Part shown: piece by piece, positions 24,149-36,445 of the stretch
Layout: every line of letters begins with the position of its first letter
Numbering within the stretch: the first letter of the stretch is position 1
From: Trichodelitschia bisporula
Taxonomy: Eukaryota; Ascomycota; Dothideomycetes; Phaeotrichales; Phaeotrichaceae
Reading direction: 5' to 3'
NCBI GenBank assembly: GCA_010356995.1
Contig: ML996699.1
Span: forward strand, 257,395 to 321,394
DNA: 64,000 nt
The notes under the pieces: generated by a model
Seen by the model: the letters and a program-made list of their open reading frames with translations, nothing else
Databases searched by the model: none
Told to the model about the DNA's origin: nothing
Made by a program: the position numbers and the translations under genes

Positions 24149-26227
24149 ATGGCGGACGAGAACCGGCGAGAGCCCGCCATGGAGCCCCCATCCAGCCCCC
24201 CACAGTCGACCAAGCCCAAGCGGCCACCGCCCATCACCCCGAAGCGCTTCTCCAAGTTCTTCACACCGAGGAATACGTCCGGCGGCAGTCGAGTCACCAA
24301 GCGTAATGTCTCGCAAAGCCGCGACTTCCAGCGTCAATTGCGCACGATTTCCGGTAACTCGGCTTCCATCCCTCGGCAAGCCGATGCGGATCCTCTCACC
24401 CCCCACAAGACTGTGGCTTTTGCGAACCTCGCCACGCCCTCGACCGTCCGAACGACTCTCGACATGTCTGCTATACCGCACGTGGCGGCCCCTGGCAATA
24501 AACGCAAGGCGCCGTTTTCTCCTCCTCCTTCTAGCTCGCCGATGCGGTCGTCACCATGCAAGCGATTCCGCCAGGATTCATTCTGTTTTGAGAGCTCGCC
24601 GCCTCCAATTCCCGAGGAATTAGAAGAGGATGTCGATATGCCTGTCAACCGGGCGCGTATGCCAACCTACAGCATCTACCATGATCCGATCGAGCGTGTC
24701 ACTGCTGGCGGAATAGCTGGGCGGATCCTTCAGCGTTCTTTTGGGGGGTTGGAGTGTTTAGGTCGCGGTCGTCGCAAGGACATCTGCATTGATTGGCAAC
24801 CATTGACTGCAAATTTCTACACCGTCAAGGCGCAGTCACATACGATGGGACCCGTGCCGTTTTCCGTTGCGGCTCGCAATACATCAGCAATGGTCGCTGT
24901 CGCAGCGCAAGATGGAGAGATTCGCATGCTTGAGACGGACGAACAGTACGACCCTCCGTTCACCTCAATGGCGTACCGGATTTGGCCGCATGACAATGCC
25001 ATTATGGACATGACGTTCTCTCAGGATGACTCTATCCTCCTCACAGCGAGCGGCGATCAAGAGACTCGGGTCATCGACGTAACGACCTGCCAGACGAAGC
25101 ATATATTTAAGAGTCATGAGACGTCAGTCAAGCAGGTTCGGTTCCAGCCAGAAAATGAGAGTGTGATCGCGACCTCGAGTCGGGACGGCAACGTACATAT
25201 CTGGGATCTTCGATGCGCTCCGCTGAGGGCAAACGTTGCGGAGTCGGAGCCCTCGGTGAACAGACGTAATGTCCGAGTCGACCACGAGGTGTCGCACCAC
25301 CGCCCAATTAACACGATCGCGTCTGCGCACTCTCACGCTCGGCGCATGAGCCGACAGCAAGGGTACGACGAGGAGCGAAGCGCATATCCCAGCCGTGCCG
25401 GTGACGTCTCAGTCACATCCTTGACCTTCCTCACGGGAAACACAAACCTCATCGTCACCGCTTCCGAGGCAGAGACATCAGTTAAAGTGTGGGACATTCG
25501 CTCCCGCTATAACAGCAAAGGCGCCACCCCTCTAGCCACGGTCGAGGAACCTCAGGCCCACAAGAACTACCGCTCTTTTGGCGTAACTTCCATGGTGCTC
25601 AATGGGAGCGGCAGCCGCCTCTATGCTCTGGCGCGGGACAATACTGTATACGCGTACAGCACGAATCACCTGATCCTCGGCCACGCACCTGAGCTCAACA
25701 CTGTCTCCACCCGTCGGCGCCACGGCAACACCGACCGCAAGGGCCTAGCTCCGCTCTACGGCTTCCGCCACCCGCAGTTCTACGCAACGTCCTTCTATGT
25801 GAAACTCGCGCTGCGCCCCGCCTCAAACGACCGCGCGGAGCTCCTTGCCGCGGGATCGAGTGGACACTGCCCCGTGCTGTTTCCGACAGACGAAGGGTTA
25901 TTTCACGATGACTACGAGGCGGAGCGTTGGCAGCCAGAGGAACACTTTGTTGCCGGCGGGCGCCCGCACATGGGCCACATGGACAGCGGCTTCCCGATCT
26001 ACAAGTGGGGCATGGCGCTCCCTGGCGGGCATAGCAACGAGGTTTCGGGTGTTGCATGGACGGCGCATGGCGAGCTTGTTAGCATTGGGGATGATCGGAC
26101 TGCGCGGCTTTGGCGGGAGGATCAGGGTGTGGCGAGGGATATGCGTGCTAGGGCGCGGTTGGGCGAGAGTTCTATTGGGGATGCGTGTGCGGATGTGCCG
26201 GAGGATTGGGATGAGGATGATGGTTAG
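24149..26227 (+). CDS. WD40-repeat protein resembling Cdt2/DTL, a CRL4 substrate receptor
   Basis: Single-exon gene of 692 aa. The first 170 residues are disordered, Pro/Ser/Arg-rich and hold possible CDK sites (PPITPKRFSKFFTPR, DPLTPHK). A WD40 propeller follows. Typical blades include SQDDSILLTASGDQETRVID and ENESVIATSSRDGNVHIWDL. Two WDxR motifs lie at about 352 (WDLR) and 448 (WDIR), the signature of DDB1-binding DCAF proteins. Blade order and the SGDQ...WDLR pattern match Cdt2, which recruits chromatin-bound Cdt1 and similar substrates to Cul4-Ddb1 for destruction during S phase. The C-terminal blade (GHSNEVSGVAWTAHGELVSI) ends in an acidic tail. WD40 and likely DCAF status are well supported; the Cdt2 assignment is an inference from overall pattern. 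Confidence 0.82.
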   Translation: MADENRREPAMEPPSSPPQSTKPKRPPPITPKRFSKFFTPRNTSGGSRVTKRNVSQSRDFQRQLRTISGNSASIPRQADADPLTPHKTVAFANLATPSTVRTTLDMSAIPHVAAPGNKRKAPFSPPPSSSPMRSSPCKRFRQDSFCFESSPPPIPEELEEDVDMPVNRARMPTYSIYHDPIERVTAGGIAGRILQRSFGGLECLGRGRRKDICIDWQPLTANFYTVKAQSHTMGPVPFSVAARNTSAMVAVAAQDGEIRMLETDEQYDPPFTSMAYRIWPHDNAIMDMTFSQDDSILLTASGDQETRVIDVTTCQTKHIFKSHETSVKQVRFQPENESVIATSSRDGNVHIWDLRCAPLRANVAESEPSVNRRNVRVDHEVSHHRPINTIASAHSHARRMSRQQGYDEERSAYPSRAGDVSVTSLTFLTGNTNLIVTASEAETSVKVWDIRSRYNSKGATPLATVEEPQAHKNYRSFGVTSMVLNGSGSRLYALARDNTVYAYSTNHLILGHAPELNTVSTRRRHGNTDRKGLAPLYGFRHPQFYATSFYVKLALRPASNDRAELLAAGSSGHCPVLFPTDEGLFHDDYEAERWQPEEHFVAGGRPHMGHMDSGFPIYKWGMALPGGHSNEVSGVAWTAHGELVSIGDDRTARLWREDQGVARDMRARARLGESSIGDACADVPEDWDEDDG

Positions 26228-26484
26228 ATGCTGATTGTCCTGGTCTGTGCGGTTTCTGCGGCTTTGGTGGGCGCGGTTACTGCTCGTTGTGAAGGGCTTG
26301 TTGGCGCGTAGATACCCAAGCGCTGATTAGATAGCTTCCTGAATGGAAGATGTATGATGTTTTCTTGCTGCTTGCCTTGCTGTGCGGGAATGAACGGTTT
26401 GCGAGCGTCATCGGGACCATGGGACGAGCTTCGGCGGCTAAGTGACGACGATTTGCCGCCTCAGGGGACTATGCAGGCTCCGTC

Positions 26485-27378
26485 ATGCCTTCCTCCTCGG
26501 CCACCAACGCTCCTTCTTCTGCGGTGTCGGATAGTGCCACCAATGTGGCCCCAGCTTTCCCTCTGAGTATAAACCCCCCCTCAGTCCCCTCCTCCTCGTC
26601 CTCTGCTTTTCTTTCCCCATCCAAGTTCTCGGGCTTTACGCGTGGCAGTGAAGACTCGTCTGAGCCTATGTTAGTGCTAGTTGAAAACTACATTCCTGAC
26701 CCTCCAGTTGGTCTTCGGATCGGCAGGGAATTTTTTGATACACCTCATCTGATGCGGTGCTTTGTCCCCCCCCCCTCGGCGACTATTGCACCTAGCGGGT
26801 ATTTCCTTTTTTGCCAGGTATTGGAGGTTAATTCGTGTTAGGATGATGTAATGTTCCTCATATCCAAGCTTCATGGTGGTGACGACGGAAGCATCACCAT
26901 CCATACCCCTGATGGTACGAAGCACTGGGCTTAAGCTAAGGGAACAATCAAGGACTTAAGGTGGAAAATCAGTATCCTGCTTGGCGTGCCTTTCATGAGA
27001 GTCACCATCACCAAAATAGGTCGTATCTTTGCCGACGGCACGCTGCCCTACACGATGTGGGCCCGCTTACTCTTCGTATATGAATTTCTCAACGACGTCT
27101 GCTTCCAGTATGGCTACTATTTGGATGCAATGATCATGGACGAGTCATCCATGGCGCTCACCCTAGGAGTCGGCGGATCGATCAAACAGGCCATCTATCG
27201 AGACGGGAACGATCCGCGAATATGGGACATGGGCAGCGCAAAGCGGATCCATATCCGACTCGTGAACGCCGCCGTCTTCGAGTTCATGACTGGCATGGCA
27301 ACTCCTCCCACTCCAGCGTCCTCCAAGACCTATATGTCGTCCGTAATGTGGAGAGCAACTTCACAGGACAGTGAATGA
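26485..27378 (+). pseudogene. Ubiquitin-like domain protein broken by an in-frame stop
   Basis: The ATG at 26485 opens a 111-codon exon. A 51-nt GT..AG intron (26818-26868) keeps the frame into LHGGDDGSITIHTPDGTKHW. The frame then meets TAA at 26932-26934 and carries on in the same frame with AKGTIKDLRWKISILLGVP and GRIFADGTLPYT. The last three pieces read like a ubiquitin fold: the Thr-Ile-xx-Leu-xx-Lys-Ile helix, the G-I/V-P turn, and the R-I-F-A-D-G-T-L strand. The rest (GGSIKQAIYRDGNDPRIWD, then TPPTPASSKTY) resembles the C-terminal part I recall from fungal ubiquitin-like proteins. No intron of normal size removes the TAA. Either it is a recent pseudogene or the stop is a sequence error. 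Confidence 0.55.
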
Positions 27379-27618
27379 AAACCAAAGTGAGATTAAAGAC
27401 GGCCTCCGAAGAGGGCCGTGAGGCTGCCAGATCTAAATACAATCGTTGTTCCATATTGCCTTTCCAGACTCAGGGTGGTACTGCCACAATAATAGGGTAA
27501 ACAACCCCCTTTGCTAACACCTCATGAGTAGGGCATACCTGCTCTATGTCCTCTAGCTCCTACCAATGCATCTGCTATGGTAAGCGTACTTGCCTAAGTA
27601 AAATATGTTGTACCCCAC

Positions 27619-28773
27619 ATGAGCCCGGTCTCCCCTTCTAAAGATATCTACCGAGAGGAGCCGAATTCCGTGTCCGACTCAACGGCCTTCGGGAAGCTGA
27701 AATCCACATCGCAGATCGATGCTGAGACGGAGCCCGAGATCGAAACCGAAACGTATGATCCGCTCCGATCGACACGTTGCAGCCAATGCACATCTTACTT
27801 CCATAGAGTGTGGGTTTCCGGAGATTCAAAGTAAGTTCCCCCATGTGCTATCTGACGCTTGCTAACTGCTAGACTCCGGCCCTGTGGCCACGGCTTCTGC
27901 CACAGCTGCGCAAGCCGCGCGCGGGAGACGATGAGCGGACAACAGTGGAAACCTACATGTCCTTGGTGCTTGAAACCGATCGACAGAATGGTCGGGCTGG
28001 CGGCACCCACGGGGTCACAAGGGGCTGAGGCTGTAGACTTCGCGGTGCCGACAGTGATGCTGGATACCAATGGCCTGCCTCCATTTAGAAGCATCATGTC
28101 TGCCCGGTCCACATTAGGCTTTGGTTTTAGCCCGGGATTGCTTGTCCATACCGGCGATGGGATGTCGGATCTGCAATCGAGTCTCCATGTCCGGCGAGAC
28201 AGAAGCGAAGTTTCAGCCTTGCCCGATCCTCGACCACTAGTGAATCGTTCAGGTGCCAATATTTCCCATAGCAATTGGCTCTCTAGCCGTTTTCCCGCTT
28301 CTCATGCACATGGTACTTGCCGCATCGTCCAGCATATCCATCTCAAGCTGCAAACACCGCTATTTGCAACCAATCCTTTTCCAGCAGTCGAGCCACCATA
28401 TTCCCTCTCCACCGCTCGCAGACCATGTGAAACCGCAGCCACGCCTCATATCTCTCCTCCAGTAACATGCCTAGAGCATGTCCCCATCCATCCAACAACT
28501 CCCCAACCGCACCCTCCAGCGCCTCCACCCAACCCACGTTTCCCACAACACGCATGCCCGCAGTCCCCAACACACAACGCGCAGCCCCTCTCCGTCACTG
28601 GAATCTCCTCCGTGCGCCCATTCTCCATGCGCCCGGCCCAACAGCAGGCCTACACATCCGCATCCCTCCGCCCCCCCCACTCCGGAGCCGCTCCCGCCCG
28701 CGTGGAGGCCGCGCAAGCGCAGCCGCGCGGGCCGGGTCCACGGCGCGGGCGGCACGGCGCGCACAAAGTCTAA
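27619..28773 (+). CDS. RING-finger protein, putative E3 ubiquitin ligase
   Basis: Two exons (27619-27830 and 27873-28773; the intron has a GCTAAC branch site) give 370 aa. The RING spans the intron: RCSQC in exon 1, then LRPCGHGFCHSC and TCPWC in exon 2, fitting C-x2-C, C-x-H-x2-C-x2-C and C-x2-C. Residues before it are acidic. After the RING comes a long low-complexity Pro/Ser/His-rich tail without recognisable domains. Its likely role is transfer of ubiquitin from an E2, substrate unknown. The 3' end is uncertain: an 8-C run near 28671 sits where another frame continues to 28807 and ends in KSKCAICTQRALS, so a one-base indel there would change the C-terminus. It lies 240 bp from the ubiquitin-like pseudogene. 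Confidence 0.7.
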
Positions 28774-31700
28774 GTGCGCCATATGCACGCAGCGTGCGTT
28801 GTCATAGCGCGGGCTCGGGGGGTGATAACTCCGTTCCAGGCAGGAGGGCGAGGGCGGCCTGTGCTGACTGCCGCGGACGCGGTCAGCAGCGATATACGGA
28901 TGTAATCGGGGCAGATGACAACGCGCGGGTGATTGTTGCCCGATACACTCGCGAGCGGGCCTTTACAGGGAGAAAATCCGGTCCGCCTCCTTGCTCGCGT
29001 TAATCACCGGGTCATGGCCTCGCCTAAAAGGCGATATCCCGCCCGCTGCCCAGCCTGATAATCAAAGGCGCACCCAGATGACCACGGCATCCCGCGTACC
29101 CCCACGCCTCACTCCCCATTCCAACCACTCACCCCCAACGTCGCCCGCAGACCCACGGGGAATATTGCCATGCCAGCTCCGACCCTCACCCCGCAAGCGA
29201 AACACTCCGACCGCATCACGTCCGCCGTTTCCAGGTTCCCACCCCGGCCTCGCCTCGCCTCGCCTGGCCCCGACCGCTCTTCGCGCAGGCACGGCGGGCC
29301 TGCCCCGCGGGCGCGGGCGCGGCCGGCTCGGTGCCCTCGGGGCACACACGCCGGGCCGACCAATCGTGGCCCGCGGCTGACGCGGCCGGAGTACCTTCGT
29401 ATTGAGGGCTAGACGCCGCGGCTGGAGACCCGCGGGCGCGGGAACGCGGAGAGGGGATAACCTGGTTTGGGCGGTGGTGGGGCGAGGCGGGCAGGGAATG
29501 GTGCGTGGTTCTCCCTTGCGAGGTGGGGGGGGGGATTTCCCGCGCGGCGCTGGGACGGGACGGCGGGAGGGAGGGAGGGCGGGTGTCGCGGGTGATTGTG
29601 TTGGGGCGGCTGAGACGCGCGGAGGATGTCGTTAGGAGGGAAGGGTGATATGCGGGTCCGACTCCGAGCGGGCGAGGAAAGGGGATGGAAGCTCGCCGCA
29701 GCTGGGGAATTAGCGGCGATTGTTGCAGGAGAACTTGCTTCTTTCCCGGCAATGGCAGGTGGGAGCCCGTGAACCATTTCCATAGGAATCACGCTTGAGT
29801 ACGCAGGTACCTACCCCACGATACGGAGTATATTCCGGAGTACGGTAATCGATGGCAGCGATATCCAGCCGTGCCAGCCTCCAAACCGCCCACGACAACT
29901 CTTCATTTCCCCAGACCCGGGGTTGAACCCACCAACCGCGCCCCCGGAGCGCGCACGACATCATGCGATGGACGTGCAAATCGCGTCCCAATAGCCTCGC
30001 TACCACGGCGGCCTAGGAAGTCAGTTCCGCGCCCCCCGGCCCCAGCGCCAGAGTGGAGGGCGCGGGAGCGTTGCAACGTCGGTGTTGCTAGGGAGACTAC
30101 TCCGTACCGTAGAACTAGCGGTTTGTAGAGAACGAGCGTGGGTGCGGGATAGGCCAGGAGGGAGGCATTGAAACGGATAGAATTCGTTTTTCCCAGTGGC
30201 GGAATGGGGGAGGCGGTAGGAGGTCATTCGGGATGACCGACCTAGAGACGAGAGCGTGAAGCCAACGCTCGTGATGCGCGATGATCGATGTTTGAACGGT
30301 GCCCGTGCTGCTTCGCTTTCCTTCAGCTTTCCCTTCATCTCGTCATCTCGTATCAGATGTCACAGGTTCATGCATTCATCCCAAAAGCCGTTTCCCACGT
30401 CTTACCCCTGAAGATTCACGACGCGGACGCACGTGTCAATAAACCTTAATCGCACCCTCTCGTCGCCATACTCGGCCCATTTCCCCTCGCGAACCAATCC
30501 GAGCCGCGCCATTATAGCCTAGTAAGCCGTTGACTCGGTATAGAAAACGTGAGAAGCCCGAATCTCACCCTTGAGGCGCGCGTCTAGTGAGACATCAGCG
30601 AGGACGAGTTGAGGCGTTATAAAATCAAGCCTGAGGCAGCCAGCCTGGCGAATATTAAAAAGCAAGCACCAGCCATCCCACGCGTGGCGCACAGGCGCAG
30701 TTCGCGTGATGCAGGTTTGGGGGTGGCGTGGCGGGGGCCCGCGATTGCGATTGCCCTCGGCCGATGACGCGACACGTTTGCTTAACATGCGCTCCCAGCG
30801 GATAGTCTGGATAACAGCAGCGCGGCGTGTGAAACGGAAGCGAAACGCAGAGCGAAGCGTAGAGGGGGGAGATGCGTACAATCGACACCCTCCTCTCCTC
30901 AGCAGAGGACACAGAACAGTAGCAAGCAGCACCTGTATGCGGCACGCCGAGCGCATGTCCCCCAACGGGCAGTGCGGTGCCGGCTCCCTCAACCTCGCAA
31001 ATCGGCCCAATTGCCTTGCCCGGCCCCTTTTCCGACGCTTCCTCGACGACCGCCGCGCGCCAACCAGCAGCCGCGCTCGGCTCAACAGCGCATGCGCAAG
31101 CGGTGCGGTGCACGGCGCGGCGACGTAACGCGATGCAACGCACGGCGAGGCGAGGGTGCGTTCTACGATGGGCGAGGCGAGTGTACGTTGTACGGTGTGC
31201 CGCGAGGTGACGGCGAGGAGCCAATCGATGAGCCGCGATGCGTGTGGAGGGGGAGCACCGATTGCATCGGACACCGCCTTTCTCACGGCCAAGAAGCTAT
31301 CGCCGCGACGTATTTACTGTACTTCCCCTCCATTCCGACTTCTCCCATCCTCGACGCCCGGGAATGCCTCGCCGACACCGGCTCCCACACCACCTCGGCA
31401 TTCTCCAAAAGTGACGACACCCCCAAAACACCGAGGAGGGTAGCCTAGAAGCCGCTCCTTACCCTCCCCTCGCAGCCACCCAACGCCCAGCGCCACACGC
31501 TAATCGCCCCCTTCGGTCCCCTCGTTCAGCTCGCACGCCACCGCCATCAGGTGCCCTGCTCACGCGGCCGTTGTCCGTGTCCAACCGGCTCGTCGGCCGG
31601 TCGGGAGTGAGTCCGGGGCCAAACAGGGGTAAAAGACGGGGGTGGGGACCTCCGTGGCCAATCAGCGGTGCGAAACGACATGCGCAGTCCAAAACAACGG

Positions 31701-34612
31701 TCTAGCGCCCCGATACCCCCGCGCCACACCCGCAGCCCCGGGATCCGTGGCGGCGGTTTGGGTGCGCCCGAGGGAGTGGATGGGGGAGGAGAAGGGGGGG
31801 TTGTCGTCAACGAGGGAGATGGAGGGGAGAAGCGTGGACGGATAGTGAAGATCGTGAGGGCGCGTCCCCGGATTGCGAGCCGGGTAAATGATGGTTGTCC
31901 CCGCCCGATCGGGCCGCGCTGCTAACCCGGCGCGCGCATCCCCTCTCTCCCGAGATGCAACGCTCGCTCCACGCTAGCAGTGTCTCTCCCTATCGTACGC
32001 GATGCGCTGGCAGTCTGCCCTCACATGCCCGGCCTGCCGGACAGATATCCCGGCGCGAAAGCCGTCTGCTGACGGGTGTAGAATGCACGCTCCGGACGCC
32101 TTGCCTCCGTTACCAAATTCTGGCATCATGGCGAAGGGGAGAGGGCTTGATGGTGCGGCGCCGATGGCGTGCGGCGGCGTTGTGGTTCTGACTAGGAAAC
32201 CCGAACGTCGGTCCGAGGTTCCTGGTTTTCTCTTTGCCTTTCTGGATGCGCCGCTAGGCGGTGCTGCGAGGTTGTTTCGGGGACCTGGTTACCGGTACCC
32301 CGGATTGACTCTTCTTCTCCACCTTGGACTGGTAGCCATGGTGATGGCTTATCGCCAAACTACCTGGTAGAGACACAATGACGTTGCGAACGTCATTCGA
32401 GCAGATGGCCGACCTGAAACCATGGCCTCATCTAAGTACCTACCATACTGGTACGCGAACTAAGTTTGATATTGATGTCTGGGTGCAAGACACACCATCA
32501 CAATGTCCTTGAATAATGCAGCTTTTAAGATGCGGTCGACACGAATTAGGCCAATATTTATGTCAACTCGTCACTGCTTCTGATTGGATCTTTTGCTGAA
32601 GCTATGGAGGGATGAAAACTTACTGAGGATGCAGCTAGCCGAAGACATTGATATCGTCTGAATCGTGAACAGATATTATCCACACCCCTCCATAGCCCAA
32701 CCCCCTACCATCGCATAAATCTCTCAACCTGCATGTCTCCAGCATGGAGTCTGCCCCTCTCGATCCCTAGACCCTCAACGTCGCGTATAAACCCTCCCGC
32801 AGCTTCATGATGCATCTCTCATGCACCACCCCGCCCACCTATGCCGTACCCCACGGGGTTGTTCCCCCACATCACCGCACCGCATCTACAACATCCGCCC
32901 TTGTCTAGGAGTCCTGTTAGAGACAGGCGCGCGGCTGCGGGCGCGGCGGTGCGGCACCGATGTCACTGGCGCCCGGACGGGCGTGTCTGTCTCTCACCAT
33001 TTGTGACGGTCAGTTTCTCTGGTTTGTGATGGAGGACATTGGAAACTCTGGGGGCGCGGATACATGCCGTGCAACAGCACCCCTCCCTCCCTCGGCTCCC
33101 CCCCGGCGGGACGCAATGACGAGGGGGCGCGGAAAGAGTAAGTTGTGGACGCGGCGAGTTCGCGGGCCGTAGTGGTGCCCGTGGTGGAGGGAGCGGTGCT
33201 GTGTGGTCGTGTTTGAGGGCGAGGTCGGCATCGCACAGATCGGGACGGGCGGTTGGTTGCGTTTTTCCGCCGCAGCTGCACCGCCTTCGTGCGCGGCTGG
33301 AGGATGGTGTGTGAGGTCGGACACGTTTGTCGCGATCGGCAGGGCGAGTGTGGCGAGAAGGGAGAGGTCGTCGGCGTCCAGAAATAGCGTGCAGCACCAG
33401 ATCCCCTCCCTCGCGGAAAATTCCTCGTCGCGATACCCAGACGTCCTTCGATCCCCTCCCCTCCCCTAGACACAGCGCAAGGCCTTTGTCCGAAGCATAT
33501 CACGACAGCCCGCTCGCCGCGCACAACGTGCAACACCGGCCGGGCCCTCATCTCCACCCAGCATCGCGCATCCATTATCAACGAACCGGACGTGCCGTCT
33601 CCAGGCCCACCATCGGCCAGCAAAGTGTTCCCCACCCCAGGGCCAGCTGATGCGATCGTATATGCAGAGGTACGCGCGCACAACCATAATAGCCAATTAT
33701 GGCGGGGCGCCGGGCAGGCTCGAAGCTCGCTCGCGCTTCTGACGCCAACCTCCAGCCTCAGCCTCCTTCCGATTACCATCTCCAGCCTTGTCACTCCCCG
33801 CCGAGTGCTGCCCAATACCTTCTATCCTAAGCCTCTTGAAGGTAGCCCTCGGTGAAAGCTGCCCCCCCGTGACATCCCCGCGGCCCACCAGGCAACCGCG
33901 GCCCAGCCGCCCCCGCAAAGCCCCACGTGAGGCGCGCAGGTGGCGGTGCACGCTCCGACTAAGAACCCCATATTTGAGGCGGTAGCGAGATGCGTGGCGA
34001 GCTGGAATCTGGAATCTGAGACAACCGTCCCGCGTCACGTTCGAGACTCGAGATTCGAGACTCTGCCGAGATGCGCGAATGGCTAGAGTAAGCGCAACCT
34101 CAGACGATTTCGAAGCGGGGTGTGCAAGCGGGGTGTGTCTAGCCCCGGGCTGGGCGTGTGGGGTAAGGAGTCTAGGCGGCTTAGGGTGGGGTGGACGCGA
34201 CGTCCGTGGGGCGGGTACGTATCGTAGCGTGGTGCTGGGTCGTTTGTCTGCTACGGCTGGGGATCAGGTGGTTCGCGGCGATAATTGCACCTCTTTACTA
34301 CTGTACGAGTACCGTATTGCGGTGCGGAGACTCGAACTGAAGCCCAAGTTCGGTTGCCCCCCTCGGCGCCTCCACACCCAAGGGGCCCGCCCCGCCGCGG
34401 TACCGAACCGTACCGTGCATCCTGTGTTTAGCGGTAGTGTTGATTGCGGTCACACGCGGTGTAGATTGGCAGTGCGTGCGATCGTGCGCGCCGTGCTGGT
34501 ACGTGGTAGCGAGTAGACAGCGAGGAGCGCGGGGGGGGTCATCTGCCCCTCTTCTTTCGCGGCGGACGGACCGGGGGTGCAAGGCTACGGGTGCGATCTG
34601 CTAGATCGGCGA

Positions 34613-34665
34613 GGGGGGGTGGGGGGGGATGCGGAGGAGCACGGGACGCTGGGGGTGGGGATGGG
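34613..34665 (+). repeat. G-run cluster with quadruplex potential
   Basis: Runs of 7, 8, 3, 5, 4 and 3 guanines occur within 53 nt, at 34613-34619, 34621-34628, 34643-34645, 34651-34655, 34657-34660 and 34663-34665. Four or more G-runs of at least three with short spacers satisfy the usual G-quadruplex pattern. A biological role is unknown. Confidence 0.5.
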
Positions 34666-36417
34666 ATGCTACTATGTTGGTATGGTGCTGTGATGGCGGG
34701 GTTGAGGCTGCCTGGGGTTGCGATGCGACCTGTAAGCAGCTCAAGCCTGCCGGCTGGCCTCCAGGCAGCAAACGACGATGGGGCTCATGATTGCGTGCGT
34801 CGCGGCGGAGGGCGAGGAGGGCGCGCAGGGGGCTAAATGTACAACGCATGAAACACGAGCGGGTGTCGAGCGGAGCGAGGGACGGTGATAATGTCGCACA
34901 TGATGGGTGGTGGGCGGCGTGATTCGGCGGGGTGCGAAAGGGGATGGCGACGGATGACCGCGAGGCCAAATGTCGAGGCTGAGGGGAGGAATGAAGGAGC
35001 GAGAGATGGAGAGAGGGAATGAGAGATGACGACGGCGGTTGTATGGCATTGACGGGTTGTTGCGCTTGGTACCTGGATCGAGTACCCGGTCGCGGAATGG
35101 AATATTGAGGTCATGCCATGTACGGAGCGAGTATGACGGGATCCTGTTCCGCCTCCTCCCTCCTCCATCTCCATCTCCGTGTGCCGGCCACGTTTTCTCG
35201 AAGTTCCGAAGGAAAAGCCAAAATAACAGCCGCAAACGATGGGGGGCGAGTCGGTTGGAAGGCCTGACTCGGGAAAGTCCACCATAGTCTTGACTCTCAT
35301 CACGTTGTCGCTCGAAGGAGCAGTTGGGCGTGTCTTATCCTGGCATCCCTCACACTCAAGCTGCTGTTTCAAGTTGCACCCCACGACTCCACCGATCCCT
35401 TACCCCAGGATTTCGCTTCGGTGAGAGGAGCGAAAGGGCGAGGTCACGTTCGCTGAGGCGGCTGCGGCCGAACGGCCCGCCTGGGACGCGTACCGGTCCG
35501 CGAGCAGGAAGTTGAAGTTGCGAAGGGAACGAGTAGTGGAGGAGATGGAGTCTGGCTTGTCAGCCTCCCAGCCAGCCATGGCCAGCAACTAACGTCACTG
35601 ATGCCGGCGCCTGTGCCACTCCTGCAACCGGGCGGGTCAAGCCCCACGATCCTCGAGCGTTGACTTGCCAGCGTTTCCACAAGGATACCTCATACAAGTA
35701 CCTAATGTGAATTTTCCTCCGAAGAGCGCACGAATGGCGGCACGACTTCGTAGGGCCGAGCAGGGCGGAGGCAGAGACCAGGTACAGGGCTGCCGGTCAC
35801 TTGCTACGAGTACTACGTAAGTCCAACGGACGCGACGATTCGAGTGCTCCAAAACTCGACGTGTAGGAAAGGCAGTCAGCAGTTCACTTTGGAGACGTGA
35901 AGGACTACATCCGTACTGAAGAGTTGTTGGCTGGAGTACTCCGAAGTGCAGCGCACAGCCCCTTCCCCCGGTCGCATCGCCATCGACACATCGACAATGA
36001 GCGCATTGGCCCCGGCATCATCATCGGCACGCGCACGATGGGGCAAAAGAGTGATAGCAACACCTCGGACCGGTCGAAGTTGAGCAGTAATGAATGCGTT
36101 GCTGCTCTTTCCCAAAAAGAGGAAGAAGCAAGTCGCTACGTGTATCGGGGAGAGTCAAACGAGGGCACGAGGCAGCCGCTCACCGCTTCGTGGCAGATGG
36201 GAGTCGCGTCCATGTGACCGGCTAGTCCGTTCGCAGCTTCGCCCATGGCGTCAACAAAACAGAAGCTGCGATAGGATAGGGAGGAGGGCAGGTTTGCCTC
36301 TGCCCAGCAAGGAGTCGCCGAACCCGTCGCCGGTACCGTAACTACCGTACTCCAAAACTGTGGAAAGAGTCAAGTGTTCCGACGATGCGAGATGCGAGAA
36401 GGTAAGGCGGAACAGAT

Positions 36418-36445
36418 AGCCGTGAGCCGTGAGCCGTGAGCCGTG
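36418..36445 (+). repeat. Four tandem copies of AGCCGTG
   Basis: Four perfect 7-nt units run head to tail in the desert. The array is not in any credible reading frame. Confidence 0.85.

Noticed and set aside
29881-29990. GGTTCAACCCC on the minus strand, resembling a tRNA T-arm
   Set aside because: No matching acceptor stem, D-arm or anticodon arm can be placed around it.
30519-31292. 257-codon minus-strand open frame in desert A
   Set aside because: Composition is typical of chance frames in GC-rich DNA. It has no motif, and equally long frames overlap it on the other strand.
32002-32370. 122-codon ORF with LTCPACRTDIPARK and a hydrophobic C-terminus
   Set aside because: The CxxC resembles the end of a RING finger, but no first half is encoded upstream in any frame.
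32994-33815. 273-codon minus-strand open frame
   Set aside because: Arg/Pro/Ser-rich, no domain, no intron signals, and overlapping frames on both strands.
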